A stretch of DNA of 64,000 bases from Methylobacterium sp. J-030 (GTDB lineage Bacteria; Pseudomonadota; Alphaproteobacteria; Rhizobiales; Beijerinckiaceae). The stretch is from positions 1 through 64,000 of the forward strand of contig NZ_JAKSYM010000285.1 of assembly GCF_022829545.1 (NCBI RefSeq). Reading direction: 5' to 3'. Position numbers and translations under genes: made by a program. Positions 7,384 through 16,506 of this stretch are shown here, in pieces. Numbering within the stretch: the first letter of the stretch is position 1; every line of letters begins with the position of its first letter. The notes under the pieces are model-generated. The model made no database searches and had not been told where the DNA came from. It saw only the letters and a list, made by a program, of their open reading frames with translations.

Positions 7384-9780
7384 TCAGCCTCGAGGTCGTG
7401 CAGCGGCTTGTCTCGGCGCCTGTGCCGCCCTGCCCCGCCGATTGCCGCGCCCACCGGGCACCTTGGCATGCGCTGCGCCAGGGGCCGACGGTTCCGCTCC
7501 ACGTTGCGGCCGCGCGGCGTGCGCGTCGAGAAAGCGCCGACAGGCGTCAAAGTCCGTCTCGCACTCCGACGGGCATGGAATGCCTCGCTGCTCGGCCAGA
7601 CTGCGTGCGTAGCCGAGCATCGCCGCGCTCGGGGTTCGGCGGTCGCCGGATTGTCCGGCGTTCCCCTCCCGAGGCGTGCGCGGCCCGACATGGGTGTCGA
7701 GGAAGGCCCGGCAGACGCTGATGCTGCACTTGCAACTGCGCGGCAGCGTCACGCCCTTCCGCTCGGCCATGCTCACCGCGAACGACAACATGGCCGGCGT
7801 CGGCGGCCGATCGTCCGCCCGACTTGGCGGGATCAGGCTCGGATCGAGGCTGACGACGGGCGAGCTTGAGATCGCGGCGATCAGCTCGTCGAGGCGCGCG
7901 CGCGTGCGCTGCCGGAAGGCGTCGGCGCGCTCGATGGCCTCGGCCCGCGTGGTCGCGCGACCGATCTCGGCCAGCTCCGCCTCGAACAGGGCACGCCCGA
8001 CCGGGTCGCCATAGGCCGGGAACACGCGTCGCACCGCCGCCATGAAGGCCAGCCCGACCTCGGTCACTTCGATAGCCGGATCCTTGCCGTTGGCCAGGGC
8101 GATGTATCGACTCTTCAGGAGCTTGGGCAGCATCGTGTCGCGGGTGGCGGCCGTGCCGAGGCCCTTGGGTTCGTTCGGGTTGACCGGGTTCTCCAGGGCA
8201 CGCTTTACCGCCAGATCATCGACCTGGTCGATCAGCCGGCCCATCACCACCGGCAGCTCGCCTCGGGTGATCCGCCGCGGCGGCTCGGTCATCGCGGTGG
8301 CGACATCCGCGCCCGCGGCCGATGCGCCTTCACCATCGTTCACGAGTGGCAGGCGTGCGGACGTGGCCTCGGCCTCGCGCTTGGCCTTGCCGGGCACGAC
8401 GTCCGCTTCGAGCTCAGCCTCGCTGCCGTAGATCGCACGCCAGCCCGGGGCGCGGATGACGCTGCCCGACACGGCAAACCGCTTCGCACTCAACGGCGTC
8501 CCGACCTCGGCCGTAATGGTCGTGCGGGCATCGATGCCGTCGGGCAGGTGGGCGGCGAGAAAGGCTTTTGCGACGAGCTCCCACAACCGGAACTGGTCGG
8601 CCGAAAGGCGGCTGCGTTCCGGCACCTTGCGCAGGGGCACGATGGCATGGTGCTCGCCCGGGTCCTTTACGTAGTGCCCCTTCGCCCCGCGTCGGATCAG
8701 AGGCACCTCGCCTCCCGAACTGACGTCGCACATGTCGGTCAGCACGGTCGCGATGGCAGCGACGATCGCGTCGGCATCACCCGCCTGCCCGTCCGGCAGG
8801 TACTCGGACTCCGTGCGCGGGTAGCTGAGGTAACCCTGGTCGTACAGCTCCTGAGCGAGCCCTGCCGTGTGCTGCGGGTCCCAGCCGAACCGCTTGGCGC
8901 AGCGCCGCGCCAGGGTGTCCTTGGAGAACAGACGAGGGGGCGCGCGGCGCACGTCCTTGTGCGCGACCGCCAGGGGGCCCGACCAGGTCGTGGCCGCCTG
9001 CCGGATCGTCTCGGCGATGGCCGCGTCGAAGATCCGATCCTTGGGGGCGTGCCACAGCGTCAGTTCGGCACCGGATTGCGTGCTCAGGTTTAGGGCGACC
9101 TTGAAGAAGTCCTGCGGCACGAAGGAGCGGATGCGCGCCTCCAGGTCGGCCAGAATGGCGAGGGTGGGCGTCTGCACGCCACCGAAGCGCCAGGGTTCCC
9201 GAAACTCGGGCGGGCGCAGGCGCAGCGAGATGGCCCGGGTGCCGTTCAGCCCGAGGTGGTAGTCCTCGTACTGCCTGCACAGCGCTTCGAGGTAGGCGGC
9301 GTAGTCGCGCTCGCCTGAACCCGGCTCGTTGGCCAGCGCCGCGAAGGCGCGCCGGATCGAGACATCGTCGAGCGCGCCGAGCTTGATCCGGTCGACCCGG
9401 CCACGCCAGCCCAGGTGCTCCAGCACCTCCCAGGCGATCATTGAGCCCTCGCGCCCGGGATCGGTCGCGATAATCACGCGCTCGACGCCGCTCAGCGCCT
9501 GCCGGATGGCGGCGATCTTTGGCTCGTGCGATTGCCCGGACCGGTTGGTGCCGCAGCTGACCGGGATCGTGGCGAGCTTGATCGGCAGGGCGTCGAAGCG
9601 CCAGGGTTTCCACTCGGGCCGGATGCTGCCCGGCTCCTCAGCGGACAGCAGGTGCCCCTCGGCGGCCACGCAGACCGTGTTCGGCGAGCGGAAGAAGCGC
9701 TGCAGCTGCCGCATCGCCGAGGGCTTCTCGAAGAAGAAAAGCGTGCGGCCGGAACTCGGAGGTGACATGTCGCTGTCCAT
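7384..9780 (-). CDS. topB: Type IA DNA topoisomerase (topoisomerase III-like) with C-terminal repeats
   Basis: A 798-aa type IA topoisomerase. The TOPRIM Glu is in EKPSAM near residue 20, the other TOPRIM motif around residue 106, and the catalytic Tyr near 320 in YLSYPRTES. The TOPRIM motif reads TDPGREGS rather than the usual D-x-D-R-E-G-E, so two acidic positions differ. The tail carries two copies of a roughly 40-residue module (about 660-700 and 715-755), each with MLxxAxSxAExxG and CRxFLDxHxG-like ends, preceded by the PTPAM or TPSAAM type linker. Such proteins are frequent on plasmids and integrative elements, where they resolve replication intermediates. The DUF927 and AlpA-like genes follow upstream on the same strand. 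Confidence 0.85.
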   Translation of the reverse strand: MDSDMSPPSSGRTLFFFEKPSAMRQLQRFFRSPNTVCVAAEGHLLSAEEPGSIRPEWKPWRFDALPIKLATIPVSCGTNRSGQSHEPKIAAIRQALSGVERVIIATDPGREGSMIAWEVLEHLGWRGRVDRIKLGALDDVSIRRAFAALANEPGSGERDYAAYLEALCRQYEDYHLGLNGTRAISLRLRPPEFREPWRFGGVQTPTLAILADLEARIRSFVPQDFFKVALNLSTQSGAELTLWHAPKDRIFDAAIAETIRQAATTWSGPLAVAHKDVRRAPPRLFSKDTLARRCAKRFGWDPQHTAGLAQELYDQGYLSYPRTESEYLPDGQAGDADAIVAAIATVLTDMCDVSSGGEVPLIRRGAKGHYVKDPGEHHAIVPLRKVPERSRLSADQFRLWELVAKAFLAAHLPDGIDARTTITAEVGTPLSAKRFAVSGSVIRAPGWRAIYGSEAELEADVVPGKAKREAEATSARLPLVNDGEGASAAGADVATAMTEPPRRITRGELPVVMGRLIDQVDDLAVKRALENPVNPNEPKGLGTAATRDTMLPKLLKSRYIALANGKDPAIEVTEVGLAFMAAVRRVFPAYGDPVGRALFEAELAEIGRATTRAEAIERADAFRQRTRARLDELIAAISSSPVVSLDPSLIPPSRADDRPPTPAMLSFAVSMAERKGVTLPRSCKCSISVCRAFLDTHVGPRTPREGNAGQSGDRRTPSAAMLGYARSLAEQRGIPCPSECETDFDACRRFLDAHAARPQRGAEPSAPGAAHAKVPGGRGNRRGRAAQAPRQAAARPRG

Positions 9781-9927
9781 GCGGTCGCCCCCTTAATGCG
9801 GCCATTGGTTCACATTTTGTTCCAAAATACCCCTCCGTGCAACCGCGCTGAACGTGAGCATGCAGTTTGAATTAGTTCCAACGCCGCTCCTGCCGCGTCT
9901 CTCGAGCCACATTGCCGAATTACGTCG

Positions 9928-11616
9928 TTAGGGTATTTTTAGGCAATAGACGCGCTTTCCAGGGCATATACCTCTTGGTGCTTTGATCGCTCGCTTCTTC
10001 TGTCTTCCATTTTCTGCTCGAATTAGTCCGCCCATATCAAGAATATCCAAGAACGCTTCGTGATCAAGAAACTCTTTGCGAAATTTTGCGGTCGGGATCA
10101 TCAGTTCCGTCTGTCCGTATTGATTTTTCATAAAGCCCGGAATTTTATCAAATTCGACCTTTGACACCGGCTTTTTGTTAAGCAAATTGACCAGTTCGTC
10201 TTGATGCCGCCGTATATAGGCCTGAACGCGTTCAATTGGTGAGACGGAAACACCAAGCTGATTGTCGTGCGTGAGTTGCGCAATGGCGCGGATCATTGTG
10301 GTTGGCGAGCCCCATGGCTTAGGAAACACACCCCAGTTTTGTGCCAATGAAGCCGCTGCCGCCACAAGAGCAAGCGTTTGTTTGACACGGGCCGAACCTG
10401 GAGAGGAGGGTAATCGATCTAAATATCGATCAACGCGCTTCGCGATCAGTTGACGTAATCTGTTTTCATCGCGAGCAGCCCTGCGGACAAGCTCGCTCAC
10501 GAAGGTTCGCGCGGGTTCGCCCCAGCCCTTGTTGGCTGCGGATTGGAGCGCCTTAGCGGCCGCACCTGAAGTCGGATGGCCTTTGGGAACGGTATCAAAG
10601 ATGCCGTTCGGTCGATCGGGTGCAAGGGTGATCGTGATTACACGCGACCGCAACGCCTCGATTTTGTCAGTATGCCCCCCGACGAGGTCACGAAGGGGAA
10701 TATTGGATGTACTTAGCACCGCCACGTTCGCCATAACCGCTGTGTCCGGATCTCCCATCCGCCGCTTGCCTCGATCCGAACTCAACGTAAAAATCGCGTC
10801 CTGAATGTAATCGGGAAGTTTGCTGATCGCGACGCCAACAAGATTGGCCTCATCCGCGAACATGAGCCCGTCGCGACGCCCGAGTTTAACCTCGTCGATC
10901 GCATTGATTGTCATCCTCCAAGTGTCCCCTCCACCCACTTGGCTATGGGGATCCCCAGCCCAAACGGAGGCTGCCAATACCCCAACAGTGGATTTGCCCG
11001 TCTCCCTCTTTCCTACGATTTCGCAGATAGGATTGAGTTGACCGCGCGACAGGAAGTGTAAGATTGGTCCGGTCAACGCAAACGCGATCGCAAAGTAAGG
11101 TAGTGGCTGATGTTTGATGAACGGCTTTACCGTCGCCTGCCATTTTTTTAAGGTGCCGTAGGCTTCGAATTTCGAATGTCGCTCGAAGCCGATGATGATT
11201 TCCCGACCATCACCTTCGGGTTTGATGACCGATCCGTCGCCGAATACGTAGATTGGGTCATCGTCGATCCAGCCTGGATGGGATGCGACCAGCGCTCGTC
11301 GGTATGTAGTGTGGGCGTCGACCAACTTTTTGAGGGCATCTTGCGCAGGGCGCGCCGAATAGATCGTCCCAGCGCGAGCGAGATTTTTAAACACCATTGT
11401 TGGTGCGGAGATCAAATCGGTCACCGCAAACCAGATTGCGCGCTCGTCCGTGCCGTAGCGTATCCAAGGCGTGCCGTGCTGGTCGCGCACCGCGTCGAGG
11501 ATGTCCGGGCGAGCTTCGGGTGCGGTTTGATCTAATGGATTTGCTTGATGATTGCGGTTGGCGAGAGGGCTTGATAGCGAATGTCGAGCTGATGGTTTCC
11601 GGATGGACGAACTCAT
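9928..11616 (-). CDS. DUF927-type P-loop ATPase / putative replicative helicase
   Basis: A 562-aa protein with a C-terminal ATPase region of DUF927 type, found in phage, plasmid and island replication proteins. Walker A is GKRETGKST (about residue 212) and a Walker B-like strand is GLMFADEAN (about 262). The segment AFALTGPILHFLSRG before Walker A is characteristic. A C-terminal winged-helix-like part (about 460-560) may bind DNA. I chose ATG 11616 because AGGAG lies 9 bases upstream; an in-frame TTG six codons earlier is weaker. Base composition is clearly more AT-rich than the neighbouring topoisomerase, a sign of different origin. The role as helicase or primase loader is inferred from family and context. 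Confidence 0.75.
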   Translation of the reverse strand: MSSSIRKPSARHSLSSPLANRNHQANPLDQTAPEARPDILDAVRDQHGTPWIRYGTDERAIWFAVTDLISAPTMVFKNLARAGTIYSARPAQDALKKLVDAHTTYRRALVASHPGWIDDDPIYVFGDGSVIKPEGDGREIIIGFERHSKFEAYGTLKKWQATVKPFIKHQPLPYFAIAFALTGPILHFLSRGQLNPICEIVGKRETGKSTVGVLAASVWAGDPHSQVGGGDTWRMTINAIDEVKLGRRDGLMFADEANLVGVAISKLPDYIQDAIFTLSSDRGKRRMGDPDTAVMANVAVLSTSNIPLRDLVGGHTDKIEALRSRVITITLAPDRPNGIFDTVPKGHPTSGAAAKALQSAANKGWGEPARTFVSELVRRAARDENRLRQLIAKRVDRYLDRLPSSPGSARVKQTLALVAAAASLAQNWGVFPKPWGSPTTMIRAIAQLTHDNQLGVSVSPIERVQAYIRRHQDELVNLLNKKPVSKVEFDKIPGFMKNQYGQTELMIPTAKFRKEFLDHEAFLDILDMGGLIRAENGRQKKRAIKAPRGICPGKRVYCLKIP

Positions 11617-11828
11617 TTCGTATATCTCCTGCAAATTTTGGTTTTGCTAAGATTGTCCCACCGACCCACCTGTCCCACCGTGCGATGGGCCTGCGCGCTA
11701 ATTGGCGTGCGTGATCAGTGCAGTGTGTTGCTGCCGCTACCCACCTCGCCATCGCGCACCTGCCCCCAAGGGGCCACCTGTTGCCCGCAACAGATCCTTT
11801 GAAGGCATCGAGCGGCCCCTCGCCGCTT

Positions 11829-12638
11829 TCACGGCCTCGACCCTCGACGACTGGGGCCGCCGTCACGGCGCACGAGTCGCAGCCCGTCGCGCCCGTGAAC
11901 GAGGCGCAGGCCGTGCAGGATCAAGCGGCGATTTAGGGGCCAGCGATCGAGGAACAGCGCGGCTTCGACTGCTGCTCCAACCGGCAGGGCTTGGGGCCGC
12001 GTGTTTGCCCGGCCAGTGGCGTCGATGAAGCCGGATCGCTTATAGAACGCCGCCTTCAGCGCGTAGCTGAGGACCAGCGGCCGCCCTCCCCTGCTGACTT
12101 CCCTGAAATCGAAAGGCCGCGGAGCGGACGGCTCACCAGCGCAGCGGGTTCGGATCCCTTTCCGCAACGCCTTCGTGTCCGCGGCCTCGATCAGCAGGTA
12201 CAGGTGGACCACCCAAACAGGCGTACCATTCTCAAAGGTGTTCAGGGAAACGTCGACGCCGCCGAGCACTACGATGCCCGGCAGGGCGCGTTGTAGAGCC
12301 CGCAGGCGGCTCGCGATGAACCGCCGGAGGTCGAACGTGGCGAGGCCGCCGAGCGGGATCACGCCACCCCGCGGGATCCACGACAGCCGCAGGAGTGGCC
12401 CATCCTTGCGCAGGGCTGAGTCGGCGGCCCGGATCAGAATCTTCCGCTCCTGGCGCTGGCAAACCTGGCAAGCCCCCGAGCCGCAGCGACCACCTTTCCG
12501 ACAGGATCCGACGCGCAATGCGAGTTCGGCGGCGCCCGGCTCAAGGCTGCGGGTGAGCTGCCCGACCAACCTGTCCCGCCGTTCCCGCACTTGCACGACC
12601 GTCTCGAAATCCGGGGGAAGAATGCAGGACTTACGCAT
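11829..12638 (-). CDS. Cys-rich hypothetical protein, possibly Rep-like
   Basis: A 269-aa protein. Residues about 45-65 hold a zinc-binding type cluster, CRKGGRCGSGACQVCQRQ. The middle part has beta strands including TPVWVVHLYLLIEA (about 140), which recalls the metal-binding strand of rolling-circle Rep proteins although only one His is kept. A later helix (SYALKAAFYKRS) could carry a Tyr nucleophile. These parallels are weak. It overlaps the AlpA-type gene by 8 bases, so the two are co-expressed. It may be the replication initiator of the island, or a regulator; I would not go further. Confidence 0.6.
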   Translation of the reverse strand: MRKSCILPPDFETVVQVRERRDRLVGQLTRSLEPGAAELALRVGSCRKGGRCGSGACQVCQRQERKILIRAADSALRKDGPLLRLSWIPRGGVIPLGGLATFDLRRFIASRLRALQRALPGIVVLGGVDVSLNTFENGTPVWVVHLYLLIEAADTKALRKGIRTRCAGEPSAPRPFDFREVSRGGRPLVLSYALKAAFYKRSGFIDATGRANTRPQALPVGAAVEAALFLDRWPLNRRLILHGLRLVHGRDGLRLVRRDGGPSRRGSRP

Positions 12639-12894
12639 CGGCGCCTCCCCGATCGCTCGTGCTGCTGTGAAGCCGCGCGTTTTCCCAGGGGATCACGTCG
12701 GATAGGCGGTAGCGAACGAGGCGCCCGATTTTGATGAACGGCACGCCGCCGCCGAGCACCCGTTGATTGCGGATCGTCTTGACGGATCGATTTTGTCGAC
12801 GCGCGAGGTCGAACTCGGTGAGCAGGATGTCCTGATTGCTGATCGCGGTTGTGGCTGCGGTCGATCTTTCGAGGTCTGAGGTTTTCATCGTCAT
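12631..12894 (-). CDS. AlpA/excisionase-type DNA-binding protein
   Basis: An 87-aa protein with a MerR-like winged helix-turn-helix (about residues 25-75): LTEFDLARRQNRSVKTIRNQ, then PFIKIGRLVRYRLSDVIPWE, the usual ending of excisionase and AlpA-like domains. ATG at 12894 or 12888 may be used. AlpA-type proteins of P4-like elements activate the integrase or late genes. It leads the minus-strand replication module and faces a gap flanked by 13-bp inverted repeats. Confidence 0.8.
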   Translation of the reverse strand: MTMKTSDLERSTAATTAISNQDILLTEFDLARRQNRSVKTIRNQRVLGGGVPFIKIGRLVRYRLSDVIPWENARLHSSTSDRGGADA

Positions 12895-13219
12895 GCTCCA
12901 GGGCTGTGACGACGAGCTTTTACGAGTTTGGTCGGTATGCTCTGGATCAGCGCCGGATGTTGAGCGCGGGAGGTCGCTTCCGCACGCTTCGATGCGCGAC
13001 GTATTCGAGCGGCCCGGCGCGGCACGCCCAAACTCTCACCCGCGCGCGCCAACTCTGAAAGCCGTTTCCAATGCCTCGCTGGTCGTCACTTTGAAGGCCG
13101 GCGTCAGGCGCGGCGGCCGTGAGGCGTTTGCACGGCGCGCTGCGCGCCCGGTGAGACAGCTTCGGACTCGTAAAAGCTGATCGGTGGTGATCACGCCGCC
13201 GCTGATCGGAGAAAATATA
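12895..13219. promoter_or_regulatory. Intergenic region bounded by 13-bp inverted repeats
   Basis: The 325-base gap between the AlpA-type gene (minus) and the 87-aa ORF (plus) carries AGCTTTTACGAGT at 12915-12927 and its exact reverse complement at 13166-13178, 238 bases apart. Such spaced inverted repeats may be regulator binding sites, recombination sites or part of an origin. Both divergent promoters must lie here. Confidence 0.4.
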
Positions 13220-13483
13220 ATGATACCTCGGCTTCGATATGCTCAGAGCGTACGCGATGAGGTTGAGACTGCACGTCAGAAGACGCAGGCGGCGGTGCGC
13301 GCCTTCGTTGAAGAAAGGATTGTCTGGTCACAGGACCAAAAGGTCCCAGTGATCCGAACCATGAAGGCAACGGTCGAATGTGCTGCGGGGTGTTTGGCAG
13401 CCTTGACTAGTCGGAAGGCTGCCGCGCAAATCTTAGAGGACGTCGCGCATCGGCTGCGGCGGCACAAGCGCATCGACTTCTGA
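13220..13483 (+). CDS. Hypothetical 87-aa protein
   Basis: The frame opens at 13184, but ATG 13220 has GGAG 8 bases upstream, so I take that start. The protein is helical and basic, with VRDEVETARQKTQAAVRAFV near the N-terminus and an RRHKRIDF end. No domain is recognised. It sits just outside the left end of the IS701-type element and is transcribed away from the AlpA-type gene. Confidence 0.5.
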   Translation: MIPRLRYAQSVRDEVETARQKTQAAVRAFVEERIVWSQDQKVPVIRTMKATVECAAGCLAALTSRKAAAQILEDVAHRLRRHKRIDF

Positions 13484-13607
13484 CGCCGCGACGCATGCGG
13501 TGGGGAGCATATTGGTGTTCCCCACCGCTGATCTCAGAGTCCGGTGTCGTCCCCCGTTCTGAGATAGCGCCTGAGCACGCTCCAAGCTTGTGCTTTCCGA
13601 CCTGGGC

Positions 13608-15092
13608 TTAGCATTACAGTTGCGTTTTTTGATTTTCTCGGCGGCTTCCTGTTTTGCTAGGCTTACGGCAGCGACGCCTTTTGGCGTCTGATGCTCGACG
13701 TTTGAGATGGGCGTTTCGGGCGGCCGCCTGATGCGCCCGTCGCCAGAGCGACCACGCGATAACGTGGGCAGGCCGAATGCGCCGCTGCGCCAGCCGCACG
13801 GCGAGGCGGCGGATTTCCTGGACCGACCAGCGGATCAGCGGGCGGGCGATCTCGTCCGGGCTCGGCTTTTTTGGGGCGGCGCGTTGGCGTGATGGCGGAT
13901 CACAGCCAGCAAGGCGAAGGCCATCATCACCAGGCTGACCTTCCAATGCCAGCCGCGCCAGGAACGGGTCTCGTTGTGAGCGAGCCCGAGTTCGGTCTTG
14001 GCCGTCTCGAAGGTGTCCTCGATCGTCCAGCGCTGGCCCTCGACCGCCACCAGGGTCGCGATCAGCGTGCCGGCCGGGCACCAGGTCGTGAAGTAGGCCC
14101 GCTCGCCATCGCTCAGGCTGCGGCGGATCAGGAGCCCCCGCGTTCACAGGCCGGTCTGGTCGTAGACGGCCCCCTCGAGGTCGGCCAGTTCGCAGTAGGC
14201 CCAGTCGTACAGCCGCGCGCCCTTCGTGCCCTCGCCCGCCGACAGGCGCACCCAGGCCGACGGAGCGAGGTTGTCGACGATCACCTCCGCGGTGCCGGCC
14301 ACCGGTGGCTTGCCGACCCAGGACTTGAACAGATGATCGGACTTGACCCCGAGCACGTAGCCCTTGCCCGCACGCCGTAGCGCCATCTCGATGTCGCCGA
14401 CCCCATAGCCGGTGTCGGCCGCCACCCAGGAAAACGGCACGCTGGCGGCGATCGCCCGCTCGATCATCGCCAGCGCCAAGCCGGGCTTGGTCGAAAAGGC
14501 CGTCCCCTCCGGCACGTGGGCGGCGGCCAATCGGGCCGGATCCGAAGCCCAGGTCTTGGGCAGGTACAAGGCCCGATCGACGAAGGCATGACCGTGCCGC
14601 GAGGCGTAAGCCGCGAACACGCCGATCTGGCAGTTCGTGATCTTGCCGGCCGAGCCGGTGTACTGGCGATGCACGCCGCACAAGGCCTTGCCTTGCTTGA
14701 GGAAGCCTGTCTCGTCGAGGACCAGAACAGCGTCCGGGTCGGCCAGAGTCTCCAGGGCATAGTCCCGCACCACGTCGCGCAGCGCATCCGCATCCCATCG
14801 TCCGCGACCGAGCACCGCCTGCTGGCGCCAGGGGCCGGGATCGCCCGCGGCCTCGGCCCGCATCCAACCGGTCTTGCGCCGCTCCGCGCCGAGCAGTCCA
14901 TCCAGGAACGCCCCGGCCGAGGCGGCGACCCGGTCCTGGGTGAACAGGGGCCGCATACGACCTTTCACCTCCCGCAGCGACGAGGCCCAAAGCTCAAGCG
15001 TCGCCTCGATCGAGGCCCCCGACGTCCATGAAGCGCAAATCATGGCGACGCAATGAGTCAGAACCCGATCAAAAACGCAACTGTAATGCTAG
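13608..15092. mobile_element. IS701-type insertion sequence, damaged
   Basis: Near-identical terminal inverted repeats mark the ends: the left one reads TAGCATTACAGTTGCG from 13609, and the right one ends at 15091 as its reverse complement, followed in both cases by a T-rich GTTTTTGAT-like stretch. The flanking four bases are TTAG on the left and CTAG on the right, both fitting the YTAR target of the IS701 family, but they are not identical, so a clean target duplication is not shown. The element is about 1.48 kb and carries one transposase gene, now broken. Confidence 0.75.
13614..15043 (-). pseudogene. IS701-family DDE transposase, nonsense plus frameshift
   Basis: The frame from ATG 15043 encodes a transposase (AVLVLDETGFLKQGKALCGV with a catalytic Asp, then VAADTGYGVGDIEMALRRAG with the second Asp). 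It is interrupted by TGA at 14144-14146, where TGLWTRG is expected, then stays open in the same frame to 13835 (WTIEDTFETAKTELGLAHNE carries the Glu). The conserved C-terminus (DEIARPLIRWSVQEIRRLAV) continues in another frame from a run of six A on the coding strand (13867-13872) to 13614. So there is one nonsense codon and one frameshift in a homopolymer. The copy is probably inactive. Confidence 0.8.
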
Positions 15093-15945
15093 GGTGTGAC
15101 CCTAACCAAGCTGTTGCGGGGTTTGCCACTTTGTGGTTCCAGGTGGCCGTTTTTCAGCCTGGAGGTGGCGATGCCGGACCTGTTCTGGCTCTCGGATGAG
15201 CAGTGGGCGGTGATCGAGCCGTTCATGCCCAAGGACAAGCCCGAACCTGAGCGGAAGGACGACCGGCAGATCATCTCCGGCATCCTGCACGTCCTGACAT
15301 CGGGCTGTCGCTGGCGCGACTGCCCGGCGGCGTATGGGCCGCGCACTACCGTCTACAACCGGTTCAATAGGTGGTCCCGCCGCGGCTTCTGGAAGGCCAT
15401 GTTGGCAGATCTGGCCAAGGCCGGGTGGGCCAGCGATGCGGCCGCCCTCGATAGCACCTATGTGCGGGCTCACCGCTCGGCCCACGGCGGTAAAGGGGGG
15501 CGAAAGCGCAGGCCATCGGCCCGTCGCGCGGCGGCCAGACGACGAAGATCCATGCGCTCACCGATGTCCTCGGCCGCCCCGGCGTCCTGCTGCTAAGGCC
15601 GGGCAATGCCAGCGACGTGACGACTGCGCTTGCGGTGTTGGCCGAAGCGTCCGGCCGGATCCGGCGTCTGGCCGCAGACAAGGGCTACGATGCCGATTGG
15701 CTGCGCACCGACCTGCGGGCGCAGGGCATCGTCCGGTCATCCTGGGCAAGCGTGGTCGCAAGCGACGCATCCGGCACGACAAGCGGCGCTATCGTGAACG
15801 CTGGCGCATCGAGGCGACCTTCAACCGCCTCAAGGACTTCCGCCGCGTCGCCACCCGATACGACAAGCTCGCCCGCAACTATGCCTCAGCCGTCGCCCTT
15901 GCCGCCGTCATCGCTTTCTGGTGCTGATCGAGTCCAGACCCTGGC
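15092..15945. mobile_element. IS5-family (IS427-like) insertion sequence, damaged
   Basis: The element abuts the right end of the IS701 copy. Its transposase gene fills most of the length. The outer ends are only roughly placed: GGGTGTGACCC at the left and AGTCCAGACCC at the right are imperfect inverted repeats. No certain target duplication is seen, perhaps because the two insertions were nested. Confidence 0.6.
15171..15927 (+). pseudogene. IS5-family transposase (two-frame, plus a disabling frameshift)
   Basis: Translation starts at ATG 15171 after GGAGG. The first part (LSDEQWAVIEPFMPKDKPEP, then the first Asp in ALDSTYVRAH) is OrfA. At about 15490, in GGTAAAGGGGGG, the reading moves by -1 to a second frame (TTKIHALTDVLGRPGVLLLR; Asp in AADKGYDADWLR). 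This is the usual programmed frameshift of the IS427 group. A second, non-programmed shift near 15730 (one C missing in GTCCGGTCATC) moves the rest (RWRIEATFNRLKDFRR, catalytic Glu) to a third frame ending at 15927. The last shift should inactivate it. Confidence 0.8.
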
Positions 15946-16035
15946 GTCAGGGACAAAACCGTGAACCGCAGCTCGTTTTGACCAGACAGTCAGCATAGCT
16001 CACGATGGCATGGGCGTTGGCCTGTGGGTAAGGCT

Positions 16036-16365
16036 ATGTCATCCCATCTGACCGCCCCGCCGGTGAACGGTGAGATCCCGACCGGCGTTCCGCGCCCCCG
16101 GTGCTGGTCCATCACCGAGAAGATCCGCCCCGTCGAGGAAAGCCAGCCGCCCAGCTCGTCCGTGTCGTTCGTCGCCCGCCACTACGGCCTCTCGCCCAGC
16201 CTACTGTTCTCGTGGAAGCAGCGCATGCTGGCGGGTGGCCATCAGACCGTGCACGCCGATAAGGAGGTCGTCGGCACCAGCCGGGTTGTCCTGTACTCTC
16301 TGGCACGCGGCAGCGCAGACTCCTACCCTCGAAGTAGCTGTGAGGGTGGGCCTCCTACCCGATAG
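16036..16365 (+). pseudogene. Remnant of an IS3-type OrfA transposase
   Basis: Residues from about 20 to 80 read as the helix-turn-helix of IS3 (IS2-like) OrfA proteins: RCWSITEKIRPVEESQPPSS then SFVARHYGLSPSLLFSWKQR and KEVVGTSRV. After that the similarity stops and unrelated sequence follows, so the leucine-zipper part and OrfB are missing. It is a decayed fragment beside two other broken insertion sequences. Confidence 0.6.
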
Positions 16366-16506
16366 CGACTGCGGGCGCCGGTATGCCTTTTTGCCGATTT
16401 CAGGCTCAGGTTTGGCCCAACAATTGGCAAGAGCGATTCAAGCCACCGATTGAAAAAACCAGCGTCAACACCTAAAATGTCCGTTTAACGGACATCGGAG
16501 TGCCAA

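Noticed and set aside
13614-14990. 458-aa minus-strand frame in the IS701 element as one gene
   Set aside because: Most of it is an out-of-frame reading of the transposase; only its C-terminal end carries real transposase sequence after a frameshift.
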